This document shows positions 53,722 to 63,064 of a stretch of 64,000 nt of DNA, piece by piece. The notes beneath the pieces were generated by a model. That model did no database searches. It saw only the letters and a program-made list of their open reading frames with translations, and was not told where the DNA came from. Numbering within the stretch: position 1 is the stretch's first letter; each line of letters starts with the position of its first letter. A program made the position numbers and the translations under genes. Source of the DNA: Candidatus Sumerlaea chitinivorans. Its GTDB lineage: Bacteria; Sumerlaeota; Sumerlaeia; Sumerlaeales; Sumerlaeaceae. The DNA lies in NCBI GenBank assembly GCA_003290465.1, contig CP030759.1, forward strand, positions 1,240,001 to 1,304,000, given 5' to 3'.

Positions 53722-56475
53722 ATGGAACTGTCCAGTCGCTACGACCCAAAGGCTACGGAATCGAAGTGGTACGAGAGGTGGGAGCAAGCAGGGTATTTTC
53801 ACGCGGACGAGACGAAGGACCCTTCGCAGTTCCCGCCCTATTGCATCGTCATCCCCCCACCTAACATCACTGGCATTCTCCACATGGGCCATGCTCTGAA
53901 CAATACCCTGCAGGATGTGCTCATCCGCTGGAAGCGCATGGCAGGATACAATACGTTGTGGGTTCCGGGCACCGATCATGCGAGCATCGCGACGCAGGTT
54001 GTAGTTGAGCGAGCGCTCAAGAAAGAGGGGCTGAGCCGCGAGGCTTTGGGACGCGAGCGTTTTCTTGAACGGGTGTGGCAGTGGAAGGAAAAACACGGCA
54101 ACATTATTGTGACTCAGCTCAAGCGTCTTGGCTGCTCGTGCGATTGGCAACGCGAGCGCTTCACAATGGACCCGGGGCTATCGCGTGCGGTGCGAACCGT
54201 TTTCAAACGGTTGTATGACGAGGGATTGATCTACCGCGACTACTACCTGGTAAACTGGTGCCCACGTTGCCTGACCACGCTGAGCGACGACGAGGTCGAG
54301 TACTCGGAAAAGCCGGGCAAACTGTGGTATCTGCGCTATCCCGTTGAGGGCGAACCCGGTCGTTACGCGGTCGTGGCAACCACAAGACCTGAGACAATGC
54401 TGGGGGATACAGCAGTTGCTGTCAATCCGTCGGATCCACGTTACAAAGACTGGATTGGCAAGTATGTCATTCTCCCCTTGGTGAATCGCCGAATCCCCAT
54501 CATTGCCGACGATTTTGTGGAGAAAGAATTCGGGACGGGCATGGTGAAAATCACACCAGCGCACGATCCGAACGACTACCTTGCGGGCAAACGCCACGGC
54601 CTCAAAGAAATTAACGTCCTCACCCCCGACGCAAAGATCAATCATGTGGCCCCCGCCTACGAAGGGTTGGACCGCTACGAGGCCCGCAAGCGAATCGTCG
54701 AGGACCTCGAGGCGATGGGGCTTGTGGAAAAAATCGAAGACTACACCCAGCGCGCGGGAGAGTGCTACCGCTGCCATACGGTCATTGAACCCTATGTGTC
54801 CATGCAATGGTTTGTGAAGGTTCGCCCGTTAGCCGAACCCGCACGCCGCGCCGTTGTCGAGGGACGCGTTCGCTTCATCCCCAAAAGTCGGGAGAAGGAC
54901 TACTTCCATTGGCTGGACAATCTGCGCGACTGGTGCATTTCCCGTCAATTATGGTGGGGCCATCGCATCCCGGCGTGGACATGCGAGAGCTGCGGAGAGA
55001 TCACGGTCACAGATACAGAAGAAGGCCCAGCCGCCTGCCCCAAATGTGGCGACAGCAAGCTCGACCAAGACCCGGACGTGCTCGACACTTGGTTCTCCAG
55101 TGCTCTTTGGCCTTTTTCGACTTTGGGTTGGCCCGATCAAACGCGGGAGCTCCAACTTTTCTATCCGACGAACACGCTCGTTACTGCTAAGGACATCATC
55201 TTTCTGTGGGTCGCGCGGATGATTATGATGGGCCTGCATTTCATGCGGGAAGTGCCCTTCCGCGACGTTTATTTCAACCCGATCGTCGGCGACGAGCACG
55301 GCAAGAAGATGAGTAAGTCGAAGGGCAATGCGATTGATCCCCTCGACCTAATGGAAACTTATGGCACAGATGCGTTACGCATCACGTTGTGCGATTATGC
55401 CGCGCAAGAGCAGCACATTGCATTCAGCGTGAAGCGTTGCGAAGGCTATCGCAACTTTATGAATAAACTGTGGAATGCCGCCCGCCTCGTCCTCGCCAAC
55501 ACCGAAGATTTGCCTGCCGACTGGCTCGGGAGTGCGCTTCCAGAGGTCGCAGACCAACGTGCGAACGATCCATTAGAAGATCGGTGGATTATCAGCCGCT
55601 ATGCACACGTCGTAGACCGTGTGAACCGGGCGCTTGAAAACTATGAGTTTGATGACGTCGTCCGAGCGATCTATGACTTCTTCTGGAAAGACTACTGCGA
55701 TTACTACCTTGAGCTCATCAAGCCTCGGCTCTACAACGCCGAGAAAGACTCGCATCTGAGGCGCAAAGCCCAAGCAACCGCTGTCATTGTTCTCGAGGGG
55801 GCTTTACGGCTACTGCATCCCGTTTGCCCATTCATCACAGAAGAATTGTGGTCTGCCATTCGAGAACGGTGGTCGAATGCTGACGGCAGCTTGGCGGCGA
55901 CGGGCTCACTGGGCAGCCGAATGCTTAGGGCATTGCAAGCCCCGTCCATCATGGTGGCTCCTTGGAACGCAAGTCTCGGCTCCGCCTATCATGACGAACA
56001 AGCGGAGCACGATGCGGCATTGTTGCAAGAAGTGGTCTATACCATTCGGAATATCCGCGGTGAGATGCGTATTCCGCCCGCCATGGCCGCTGCGGTATTT
56101 CTGGAGTGTCCAACCGACGAACTCCACTCCATCATCGAAAAGCACCAGAATTTCATCACTCGTCTGACCAATGTTCAGGCTCTGACCATTGCTCGAGACC
56201 TTGAACCACCGACATTCTGTGCCACCGCCGTAGCCAACGGCGTTACTGTCCACGTAGAACTGCCGGCCGAGCTTCGGGCGGAGGAGCTTACCCGTCTCGA
56301 CAAAGAGCTGGCTCGGGTGCAGGGTGAAATTGAGCGTGTTCAGGCAAAGCTTGCGGATGAAGCCTTCACCCAAAAAGCGCCCGCCAAGGTGGTCGAAAAG
56401 GAACGTGAGAAGCTGGCTCGGCTGCAAGCTGAGAAGCAGGAGTTCGAAACGAAACGCGCTCGCCTAATCTCATGA
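53722..56475 (+). CDS. valS: Valyl-tRNA synthetase
   Basis: Class I synthetase that charges tRNA-Val and edits Thr-tRNA-Val. The 917-residue protein has PPPNITGILHMGHALN with the HMGH signature at 54-57, KMSKS near residue 530, the editing domain with VATTRPETMLGD and ITPAHDPNDY, the zinc-like CESCGEITV-CPKCGD segment, the anticodon-binding domain from about 610, and the C-terminal coiled coil (LDKELARVQGEIERVQAKL) that grips the tRNA. Start ATG 53722 opens the family sequence MELSSRYDPKATE. The window also holds a tRNA-Val(CAC) at 31854. A hairpin terminator follows. Confidence 0.97.
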   Translation: MELSSRYDPKATESKWYERWEQAGYFHADETKDPSQFPPYCIVIPPPNITGILHMGHALNNTLQDVLIRWKRMAGYNTLWVPGTDHASIATQVVVERALKKEGLSREALGRERFLERVWQWKEKHGNIIVTQLKRLGCSCDWQRERFTMDPGLSRAVRTVFKRLYDEGLIYRDYYLVNWCPRCLTTLSDDEVEYSEKPGKLWYLRYPVEGEPGRYAVVATTRPETMLGDTAVAVNPSDPRYKDWIGKYVILPLVNRRIPIIADDFVEKEFGTGMVKITPAHDPNDYLAGKRHGLKEINVLTPDAKINHVAPAYEGLDRYEARKRIVEDLEAMGLVEKIEDYTQRAGECYRCHTVIEPYVSMQWFVKVRPLAEPARRAVVEGRVRFIPKSREKDYFHWLDNLRDWCISRQLWWGHRIPAWTCESCGEITVTDTEEGPAACPKCGDSKLDQDPDVLDTWFSSALWPFSTLGWPDQTRELQLFYPTNTLVTAKDIIFLWVARMIMMGLHFMREVPFRDVYFNPIVGDEHGKKMSKSKGNAIDPLDLMETYGTDALRITLCDYAAQEQHIAFSVKRCEGYRNFMNKLWNAARLVLANTEDLPADWLGSALPEVADQRANDPLEDRWIISRYAHVVDRVNRALENYEFDDVVRAIYDFFWKDYCDYYLELIKPRLYNAEKDSHLRRKAQATAVIVLEGALRLLHPVCPFITEELWSAIRERWSNADGSLAATGSLGSRMLRALQAPSIMVAPWNASLGSAYHDEQAEHDAALLQEVVYTIRNIRGEMRIPPAMAAAVFLECPTDELHSIIEKHQNFITRLTNVQALTIARDLEPPTFCATAVANGVTVHVELPAELRAEELTRLDKELARVQGEIERVQAKLADEAFTQKAPAKVVEKEREKLARLQAEKQEFETKRARLIS

Positions 56476-56551
56476 CAAAAAGCCGACTGATCTGGCCCCA
56501 AGCTTTCCAGGAGCCTGGGAGCGCACACGTTGTAGTGTGAACAAAGAGCAC

Positions 56552-56591
56552 AGCCGCCACAGCTCACTGCTGGGGCGGCTACATACTTTTT
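56552..56591 (+). terminator. Intrinsic terminator after valS
   Basis: AGCCGCC (56552-56558) pairs with GGCGGCT (56574-56580), and inner CAGC/GCTG continues the stem after a one-base mismatch on each side; the loop is TCACT. A T-rich ACATACTTTTT follows. It is 77 bases after the valS stop. Confidence 0.8.
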
Positions 56592-56756
56592 CAACGTCCC
56601 AAAAGCGATAATTTCGCCGACTCGTGACACTTGGCTCGGGGCTAACTGGGCCATTCCGGAGTTTCGCTGCACGCAAACCGGTTTCGTCTCGCTGTTTAGC
56701 TCGCTCGAGGAATCAAACTCGCAAGGAATAAATGGGCACCACCGGTGGCTCGGGCC

Positions 56757-57008
56757 TTACCACTGACGTCGCATGTATTCCAACGTGGGCTCGATTTTCT
56801 CTTTGCGGAGGAAAAAGGTAGGAGCATCCGGCGGAAAGTGAGGTAAAAACCGCTTGCGAGCAAGTTTTGCGCACATGGCAACGGGGGCAAACACTACGAT
56901 GTACAGCACCACAAAAAAACCGACCGACACCCACTCCCCGATTTGCATTCCGAGCTGCTTCCAGCGACGGAAAAACCGTCTGAGGGCGCTATCTTCCTGC
57001 GATCCCAT
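56757..57008 (-). CDS. Small membrane protein resembling the C-terminal part of SxtJ
   Basis: An 83-residue inner-membrane protein. A basic N-terminus (FFRRWKQLG) precedes one long hydrophobic helix, VGFFVVLYIVVFAPVAMCAK, and a tail with FLPHFPPDAP and FLRKEKIEPTLEYMRRQW. The helix-(PVA)-Arg/Lys-Asp-Ala-Asp-like layout resembles the end of SxtJ-family proteins, but it is short and the match is only by eye. It starts 15 bases after the DUF5989 gene with GGATGGAG at 8-base spacing, so they form an operon. Its function is unknown; it could be an adaptor of a carbamoyl- or glyco-modification system whose other parts are elsewhere. Confidence 0.6.
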   Translation of the reverse strand: MGSQEDSALRRFFRRWKQLGMQIGEWVSVGFFVVLYIVVFAPVAMCAKLARKRFLPHFPPDAPTFFLRKEKIEPTLEYMRRQW

Positions 57009-57023
57009 TGAAAATGCTCCATC

Positions 57024-57254
57024 CTAAAACAGAGTGTAGATAAAAGCTCCGACTGCGGAATTTCCGGTAATGACCACAAATAAACCGGCGAGCGCGAAGA
57101 TGATTAAAATGGGCATGAGCCACCACAACTTGCGTTCACCGAGGAACTGAATAAACTCACGCAGGATGGCAAATCGGTCCCTCAGCTTGTAAGCACTGAA
57201 GCCAAGGGAGATAATGATGATTAAGAAAATAATCAGCGGAAGAAATCGGTCCAC
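57024..57254 (-). CDS. DUF5989-like small membrane protein
   Basis: A 76-residue protein with two hydrophobic helices, FLPLIIFLIIIISLGFSA and PILIIFALAGLFVVITG, and the family hallmark FLGERKLWWLMP between them and AFIYTLF at the end. In other bacteria DUF5989 genes sit next to SxtJ and a NodU-type carbamoyltransferase. Here only an SxtJ-like small gene follows. The start is GTG 57254 with GAGGAG at 7-base spacing; an ATG at 57350 has no ribosome site. The gene is divergent from the GspE/PilB gene. Function unknown. Confidence 0.7.
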   Translation of the reverse strand: MDRFLPLIIFLIIIISLGFSAYKLRDRFAILREFIQFLGERKLWWLMPILIIFALAGLFVVITGNSAVGAFIYTLF

Positions 57255-57579
57255 GCTCTCACTCCTCACTCTCCGACGCAATCCCCCTCTTGAGGGGCCT
57301 TCTTTGTAGTGTTCGGCGCAAATCAATTTATTTGCCGGGTGACTGTCCATTCGGAAAATTCAAGTCACTAAGCCCACCCCCATGCGCTTTTTCGTGGACT
57401 TGTGACGTGTGGCTTCGCGCAAATTGGTCCATAAGTATATCGTGACTTGATTCCTGTATTAAAGTTGTGCTGGGTGAGATCAAAACGTGAGGCGCCGTAA
57501 GGCGCGAATAGTGCGCCGAGGTTGGGCGTTATGAATTGTTGAAAGCTCGCGCGGCGGGAAGGAGCGGCGGCCAAGGATT
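57255..57579. other. Intergenic region between DUF5989 gene and GspE/PilB gene
   Basis: A 325-base divergent gap. It contains a small perfect hairpin, GCGCC-GTAA-GGCGC (57492-57505), about 75 bases before the ATPase start. I see nothing else beyond an AT-rich stretch near 57430-57470 that could be a promoter. Confidence 0.5.
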
Positions 57580-59358
57580 ATGGCAGTCAGAAAACCAACA
57601 CCAGAAGAACGTAGGTACTTTGAAAAGACGGCTGCACGTAAGGCTGCAGGCCCGTCTTCGGGGAAGACCTTAGCTTGGGTCCTTGAGGAAGCTGGGCTGA
57701 TCAGTCAAGACATGATCAAGGACCTTATCCCCGAAGAGGAAAGCGCGCAGACCTTGCGGCATGCCCTTGTCTCGCAAGGGTTGGTGCGTGATGATGACAT
57801 CCTTGACGCACTGGCGGCCAACCTTGGGCTCGAAAAGGTTAACCTGCGGGAGCTGAAACCCACACCGGACCTCATCAATCAAATAGAGGCGAAGCACGCA
57901 ATCAAGTACCGCGTCTTCCCTGTCCGCTACGACGATGAGAACCTGTGGGTGGCACTCATTGACCCGCTGAACATCCAGATCACGGACGACCTTGAGCGCA
58001 TCTATCGGAAAAAGATTATCCCCGTGGTCGCTTCCGAAGACGACATCAACCGGTTTATCAAGCACTACTACGAAGGCAGCGACATCACCGAGCTTTACGC
58101 CTCAGCAGCAGACGAGGCAATTCAAGCGGAATCCAAGTCTACTGAGGAAGAGCTCTACGCAAACATTGATCTAACCGGCACGCCGGAGCTCGATGAGCCA
58201 CCGGTGGTAAAGTACGTGGACCTCATTTTTAAGCAGGCGGTCCACGATCGCGCGTCGGACATCCACATTGAGCCGACAAAGACAGGAATGACGATTCGCT
58301 TCCGTATTGACGGTGTGCTGCACGAAGTACCCGCACCGCCGAAAAAGTGGCAAAATTCAATCATTTCGCGTTTGAAAGTGTTGGCCGGCATGGACCTTGC
58401 CGAAAAGCGAATCCCCTTGGATGGCCGCATCAAGCTCACCTTCGGCGATAAGAAGCTGGATCTACGTGTCTCGTCCATGCCGACGATCTTCGGCGAGAGC
58501 ATTGTGATGCGTATTCTCGATCAGGCAAGCGTTTTGATGGGACTGGAGGACGTCGGGTTCCTGCCTGATTCGGTTCGATTATTTAAAGAACTCATTCGCT
58601 CGCCCAACGGCGTGATCTTGCTCACCGGCCCCACAGGATCCGGCAAGACCACCACGCTGTATTCGGCGTTGGCGACCATTAACAACCCCGAGACGAAGAT
58701 CGTAACCATTGAGGACCCGGTCGAATACATGCTCGATGGCATCAATCAGGTCCAAGTGAACAAGGAGGTTGGGCTCGACTTCGCGGCGGGCTTACGTGCC
58801 ATTCTGCGCCAATCGCCGGACGTCATCATGGTGGGTGAAATGCGCGACCTTGAGCCAGCGGAAATTGGTATTCGCGCCGCGCTGACCGGACACCTTGTGT
58901 TCAGCACGTTGCACACAAACGACGCCCCCAGTGCTGCCACCCGTTTGATTGATATGGGAATCAAGCCCTTCCTCGTGGCCAGCTCGATCCAAGCTGTTGT
59001 GGCGCAGCGCCTTGTCAGAAAAATTTGCGCAAATTGCAAAATCGAATATAAGCCGAAACCCGAAGAGATTGCAGCCGCTGGGTACAATCCCGAAGAGTAT
59101 GCCGATCGGGTATTTTATAAAGGCAAGGGATGTGACCGCTGCAACAATAGCGGCTATCGTGGCCGCACTGCAATTCACGAGATCTTCGTCAATGACCCAG
59201 AGCTGCGTCAGATGATTATCCGTGTGGAGTCGGCAACCAAACTCAAGAAAGCCGCCGTCCGCAAGGGCATGCGCACTCTGCGCATGGATGGTTGGGAGAA
59301 AGTCCTTCTCGGACAAACCACCATTCAGGAAGTGATGCGCGTTACGGTGGATGAATAA
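57580..59358 (+). CDS. GspE/PilB-family assembly ATPase
   Basis: Hexameric cytoplasmic ATPase that drives pilin or pseudopilin assembly through the inner-membrane platform. The 592-residue protein has an N-terminal MshEN/T2SSE-N region (about 45-160), the linker, an N2 domain (about 205-330; DRASDIHIEPTKTGMTIRFR) and the C-terminal motor: Walker A GPTGSGKTTT (350-359), Asp box IEDPVEYML, Walker B DVIMVGEMRDLEPAE (VGEIRD is usual) and the His box STLHTNDAPSA. A zinc-binding four-Cys element, CANC and CDRC, lies near 490-520 as in PilB/GspE. It retains the features of an assembly (not PilT retraction) ATPase. The double-FHA gene follows on the same strand. Confidence 0.96.
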   Translation: MAVRKPTPEERRYFEKTAARKAAGPSSGKTLAWVLEEAGLISQDMIKDLIPEEESAQTLRHALVSQGLVRDDDILDALAANLGLEKVNLRELKPTPDLINQIEAKHAIKYRVFPVRYDDENLWVALIDPLNIQITDDLERIYRKKIIPVVASEDDINRFIKHYYEGSDITELYASAADEAIQAESKSTEEELYANIDLTGTPELDEPPVVKYVDLIFKQAVHDRASDIHIEPTKTGMTIRFRIDGVLHEVPAPPKKWQNSIISRLKVLAGMDLAEKRIPLDGRIKLTFGDKKLDLRVSSMPTIFGESIVMRILDQASVLMGLEDVGFLPDSVRLFKELIRSPNGVILLTGPTGSGKTTTLYSALATINNPETKIVTIEDPVEYMLDGINQVQVNKEVGLDFAAGLRAILRQSPDVIMVGEMRDLEPAEIGIRAALTGHLVFSTLHTNDAPSAATRLIDMGIKPFLVASSIQAVVAQRLVRKICANCKIEYKPKPEEIAAAGYNPEEYADRVFYKGKGCDRCNNSGYRGRTAIHEIFVNDPELRQMIIRVESATKLKKAAVRKGMRTLRMDGWEKVLLGQTTIQEVMRVTVDE

Positions 59359-59482
59359 AAGATTGCGCATTCCCGCACCATGATGGTTAAATTCTTTCAA
59401 GTGCGGCGGGAATTCGTGCCTCAAGTAAGGGGTTGCGCCCGTCTCGGAATCAAAATTCTGTGAGTCGAGGAGACGCTGAATT

Positions 59483-61690
59483 TTGGAGTCGAAGCGCTGC
59501 CACTTTGTATTTCTGACAGGGCCGAGGGCGGGAGAAGCGCAGAACTTTGACGCAGCACGAATTACCATTGGTCGCGCCTCGACGTGTGACGTGCAGTTCG
59601 ATCCGTACCGGGATCTGTCCGTAGCCTCACACCATGCTGAGATTCTCCTCGATGACGGAGTTTTTTACGTTTTCGACCTTGGGACCCGCACCGGAACATA
59701 CGTGAACGGTGAGCGAATCGCCGAGAAACACTCGCTGAGGCATGAGGACTATCTTCAGTTTGGAAAAGACGGGCCGGAGGTCATTTTCCGACTTGGGTGG
59801 GCCCCCGAGGGAAAACAGGAAATTCCACCACCACCTCCTCCCATCGGTGAACTTGAGTTTTTCAGTGGTTCGGATGCAGGGCGCACATTTCTTATCCGAG
59901 GTGATCGACCAGCGCGCGTGGGACGACGAGCCGATATGGAGGTATCGCTCAATCCCCGTGGCGATATGATGGTCTCAGGGAATCACTGCACAATTTCCTA
60001 TGAAGACGGAGAATTCATCGTCACTGATACGAGTCGCAACGGGACATTTGTCAACGGAGCTCCGGTACGTCATCGGGCTTATCTGCGGGATGGCGACGTG
60101 CTGACGCTGGGTCCGGGCGGCCCACGCGCTCGCTTTCGGATCCTACCCCCACAACGCGACTACCCCAATAGGAGTGGCACGTTTCCACGGGCACATTCAG
60201 AGGAGATCCCTACCAGAGAAGTCAGTGCCGAGACGCTTGCGCGCCGAGAGCGGGAAGCTCGGCAGGCCCTTGCACGCGAGCCGGTGGAGGGAGAAAAGGA
60301 CACTGTTTTCAATAAGGAGGGCGCTCAGCCAGCGCAAGCTGCAAGTAGCGGCGTAAGCATAAGTGTGGCTGCAGATCATCCCAGCTCAGCGCGCCCACTG
60401 GAGGAGAGTCCCGCTCAGACCCCAGTCCCAGGCGACAGTAATCAAAAAAGCATGCTCCGATTCCTAAAGCACCCCGTAGTGGTGTTAGTGGTGGCGGTTT
60501 TTGTCGTCGTTTTTGGAGGAATTGTTTTGCTGACGAAATTGTCTTCGGCGTCCCAGAAAACAATACCCCAAGTAGCTGGACTTCCAGATTATCTGGCTCA
60601 AGTGAGTCGTGGAGCAGACAAACTTCATTCGGGCGGTCGCTTCACATTTCGCCTTCCGGTGGGGTGGAATGTGCTCGAAAGCGGAAACATGGTGAGTCTT
60701 GAGTCGCCTGACAAAACCATTGCGGTGGATTATGTGCGGGACGAGAAACTTTCGGAAGAATCGGTGCGGGAAATCCTTAGCGCGAAAGGCACCAAGCCAA
60801 TTCTGGTTCATCGGAGTCACGAGGGCGAAAAGCAAATCGTCAGTTTTGTTGGGCAGGGACCGACAAAATGTTGGCTGGCACTTCTCCATATCCCCCCGCA
60901 AAATGTGCCGGCGCTCGCACTGATCGAGGTTGAATCGGACATTTTCAAACGTTTACCGAATCAGCTTTACGCTCTTTTGGGAATCGAGCAATTCCGCTTG
61001 CAACCCTATCCGCTGCCCAACGCAACGCCCACGCCGAAAGCAGCCCCAACGGCCACACCAACGACGTCACCCTCCCCCGCCCCAACAAGTGTGGCGGTGC
61101 GACCATCTCCGACTTCCTCGCCGTCACCTACGCCCGCGCCAACGCCAGTCTTAACACCATCTATTCCCCCACCAACAGTAGAGGCGGATCAGACAACTTC
61201 CCCAACGGTGGCGAGTGAAGTCACCACCGACACCCGCACGCAAGCTTCCAGTTCTGTTGGCTCCACGAAAGCCGTGCAATGTAAGACCCTTGGCCTAACC
61301 CTAAACGTGCCGGAGTCGTGGGACTTCACTGTGGATGAAAAAGAAGGCATCGTGGTGCTCCGTACGGCGCTTGGTGCTGAGCTTCGTCTCACACGCGACA
61401 AGAAGGCCGTGAAGATCGAGGACATCACCGATGCTATGACTCAAAACGGTTGGACTATTTATTACCGTAATGACAAAGGTGCGCCTCTGCCTAATTCGTC
61501 TCGCCGCTTTTACGCCGTTGGGCTTTTTAACGAAAATAACTATGTCCTCATTGGCGTTTTGCCCAATCCGGATCGGTCTTCCTTCGTGATTTACGCCCTG
61601 CGAGAAGGGAAAAGCTTAGACGAGTGCAAGGATGAGATTCAGCAAATCGTCCTTCAGCTTGCGGCGCAGTCAGAGCGCAAAAAACGGTAA
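59483..61690 (+). CDS. Transmembrane protein with two FHA domains and a duplicated extracytoplasmic domain
   Basis: A 735-residue signalling or scaffold protein I cannot match to a characterised one. Two forkhead-associated domains bind phosphothreonine in the cytoplasm: FHA1 (about 5-106; GRAS, SVASHHAEI, TGTYVNG) and FHA2 (about 123-221; GRRA, MVSGNHCTI, RNGTFVNG). A charged linker leads to a membrane helix (331-351). Outside are two related modules (about 383-510 and 600-728; FRLPVGWNVLES and LNVPESWDFTVDE) joined by a Pro/Thr/Ser-rich linker. The start is TTG 59483 with GAGGAG at 59467-59472, because FHA1 begins at once. Its place 124 bases after the ATPase gene suggests control of the pilus-like machine. 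No Ser/Thr kinase is in the window. Confidence 0.85.
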   Translation: MESKRCHFVFLTGPRAGEAQNFDAARITIGRASTCDVQFDPYRDLSVASHHAEILLDDGVFYVFDLGTRTGTYVNGERIAEKHSLRHEDYLQFGKDGPEVIFRLGWAPEGKQEIPPPPPPIGELEFFSGSDAGRTFLIRGDRPARVGRRADMEVSLNPRGDMMVSGNHCTISYEDGEFIVTDTSRNGTFVNGAPVRHRAYLRDGDVLTLGPGGPRARFRILPPQRDYPNRSGTFPRAHSEEIPTREVSAETLARREREARQALAREPVEGEKDTVFNKEGAQPAQAASSGVSISVAADHPSSARPLEESPAQTPVPGDSNQKSMLRFLKHPVVVLVVAVFVVVFGGIVLLTKLSSASQKTIPQVAGLPDYLAQVSRGADKLHSGGRFTFRLPVGWNVLESGNMVSLESPDKTIAVDYVRDEKLSEESVREILSAKGTKPILVHRSHEGEKQIVSFVGQGPTKCWLALLHIPPQNVPALALIEVESDIFKRLPNQLYALLGIEQFRLQPYPLPNATPTPKAAPTATPTTSPSPAPTSVAVRPSPTSSPSPTPAPTPVLTPSIPPPTVEADQTTSPTVASEVTTDTRTQASSSVGSTKAVQCKTLGLTLNVPESWDFTVDEKEGIVVLRTALGAELRLTRDKKAVKIEDITDAMTQNGWTIYYRNDKGAPLPNSSRRFYAVGLFNENNYVLIGVLPNPDRSSFVIYALREGKSLDECKDEIQQIVLQLAAQSERKKR

Positions 61691-61970
61691 GCTTACCATC
61701 AACTCTGCACTCAGTGGGGACAAGTTTGGCCTCCAAGACCCGTCAATTTTAGCGCCCAATCCGATCTGCAATAAATGTGGAGGCGCCATGCAATGCTCCA
61801 GTACTTACCGGAGCAGTTGATCGTGAAAACTTGTTTCGCCCCAGAATCGCTGAATATACAAGATGCTGAATCGTGAACACCCCAGCCGATGAAACTGACT
61901 CCTGACCGCTCGGAGCTGCCGTACATGTACATGTGGAGCGCATTGCTTGGTTAGAAGCCACGCCCGATAC

Positions 61971-62498
61971 TCACAAGCCGTGGCCGCCGCCGGCAACCAT
62001 CGCGGACACCTGCCCGTTTCGGCAGTGCTCTCGGAAAGCTTCTTCAAGGGACGTGAAGTCTTCGAAGATGCGAGTAGCGCATCCTAAAATCCAACTGGGA
62101 ACGTCGGCACGTGGTATTCCCAGGACAAGATAGACAGGGATGCCTGCCCAATAGGCGAGGGTGAGTTCCCCGGCCGTGCCCGCCCCCTCCATTGCATAGC
62201 GGTCAAAGTAGCACACGATAAGTGCCGTGTGATGCATCAGATGATGTAGGTCACGGTCCAAGATTTTGCGGATCGCCTTTTGAAACCTTTCAGGATTTTC
62301 CGTTTTCCATTGCCGGAAATGCTTCTTTTCCTCGGCATCAAGTACTTCGAATTCCTCAATGCATGGGTTGAAAACAGAAAAACCTAACTGAGTCAGTAAA
62401 GCTTGGACGCGACTTCGCCAAGTTGCACCCCCATCCGGCGCCCGCTCGATTGCCCCAGCCAAATAGACGGATTTTTCGGGGCGACTCAGTCCACCCAC
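61971..62498 (-). CDS. Nucleoside 2-deoxyribosyltransferase-like protein
   Basis: A 175-residue protein with the fold and start of the deoxyribosyltransferase / Nuc_deoxyri_tr2 group: SVYLAGAIERAP, a helix-rich centre, then ALIVCYFDRYAMEGAGTAGE where D and the GTxGE tract mark the nucleotide and sugar site, and IPVYLVLGI. Related Rossmann-like folds (SLOG, TIR-like) act in nucleotide signalling and immunity, so a metabolic salvage role is only one option. GTG 62498 overlaps the upstream response-regulator gene by 13 bases and has AGGAG at 8-base spacing within it, so translation is coupled. The C-terminus ends AGGGHGL. Confidence 0.65.
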   Translation of the reverse strand: MGGLSRPEKSVYLAGAIERAPDGGATWRSRVQALLTQLGFSVFNPCIEEFEVLDAEEKKHFRQWKTENPERFQKAIRKILDRDLHHLMHHTALIVCYFDRYAMEGAGTAGELTLAYWAGIPVYLVLGIPRADVPSWILGCATRIFEDFTSLEEAFREHCRNGQVSAMVAGGGHGL

Positions 62499-63064
62499 TT
62501 CTTGTGCTCCTGTTCATCGGCTTCCTGAGCAAGGGGCCTTCGCAGACGAAAACTTGAATGCGGGGTGACACCCTCGGGCGTAGGGGTAGCGTTTGGATCC
62601 GTGACTGGCGAAGTTGCGACTCGTTGACTCAATCGTAGCTGGAGGCGCAGCTGCACGTCGCGCAGCGAGAATGTCTTCTTGCGCGGCTTGCCAAGACCAG
62701 CAGCAAGCATCTGGATGTTTTTGAGAAGACGATCTGGTTGAAACGGCTTAGTCAGGTAAAGATTTGCACCTAACTTATATCCGTACTTAATATCTCGGCT
62801 ACTGTCCTTAGCTGAGAGTACCACCACAGAAACATGTTGGTGTTTTGGATTCTGACGCACGAGCTCAATGATTTGATAGCCCGTCACTTTAGGCATCATG
62901 ATATCCACCACCAAAATGTCTGGCTCGAAGACGTCAACAATCTCAAGCGCATCCACGGGATCTTGGAGGGTCAGGACCTCAAAATGGGGGGAGAGTGTGA
63001 TGGTGACCAAATCCAATATGTCTTTTTCGTCGTCAATGACGAGGACTCTATACTGATCACTCAT
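62486..63064 (-). CDS. Single-domain response regulator with disordered tail
   Basis: A 192-residue protein with a complete receiver domain: acidic pocket DDE in VLVIDDEKDILDLV, phospho-acceptor Asp in ILVVDIMMPKVTG, Ser/Thr switch in VVVLSAKD, and the conserved Lys in LYLTKPFQPD. After residue about 125 there is no DNA-binding or enzymatic output domain, only a basic helix (RKKTFSLRDVQLRLQLRLSQ) and a Pro/Thr/Glu-rich tail. The ATG at 63064 has GGAGGAG at 9-base spacing. It is the first gene of a pair with the deoxyribosyltransferase-like gene. No histidine kinase is adjacent. Confidence 0.9.
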   Translation of the reverse strand: MSDQYRVLVIDDEKDILDLVTITLSPHFEVLTLQDPVDALEIVDVFEPDILVVDIMMPKVTGYQIIELVRQNPKHQHVSVVVLSAKDSSRDIKYGYKLGANLYLTKPFQPDRLLKNIQMLAAGLGKPRKKTFSLRDVQLRLQLRLSQRVATSPVTDPNATPTPEGVTPHSSFRLRRPLAQEADEQEHKKWVD

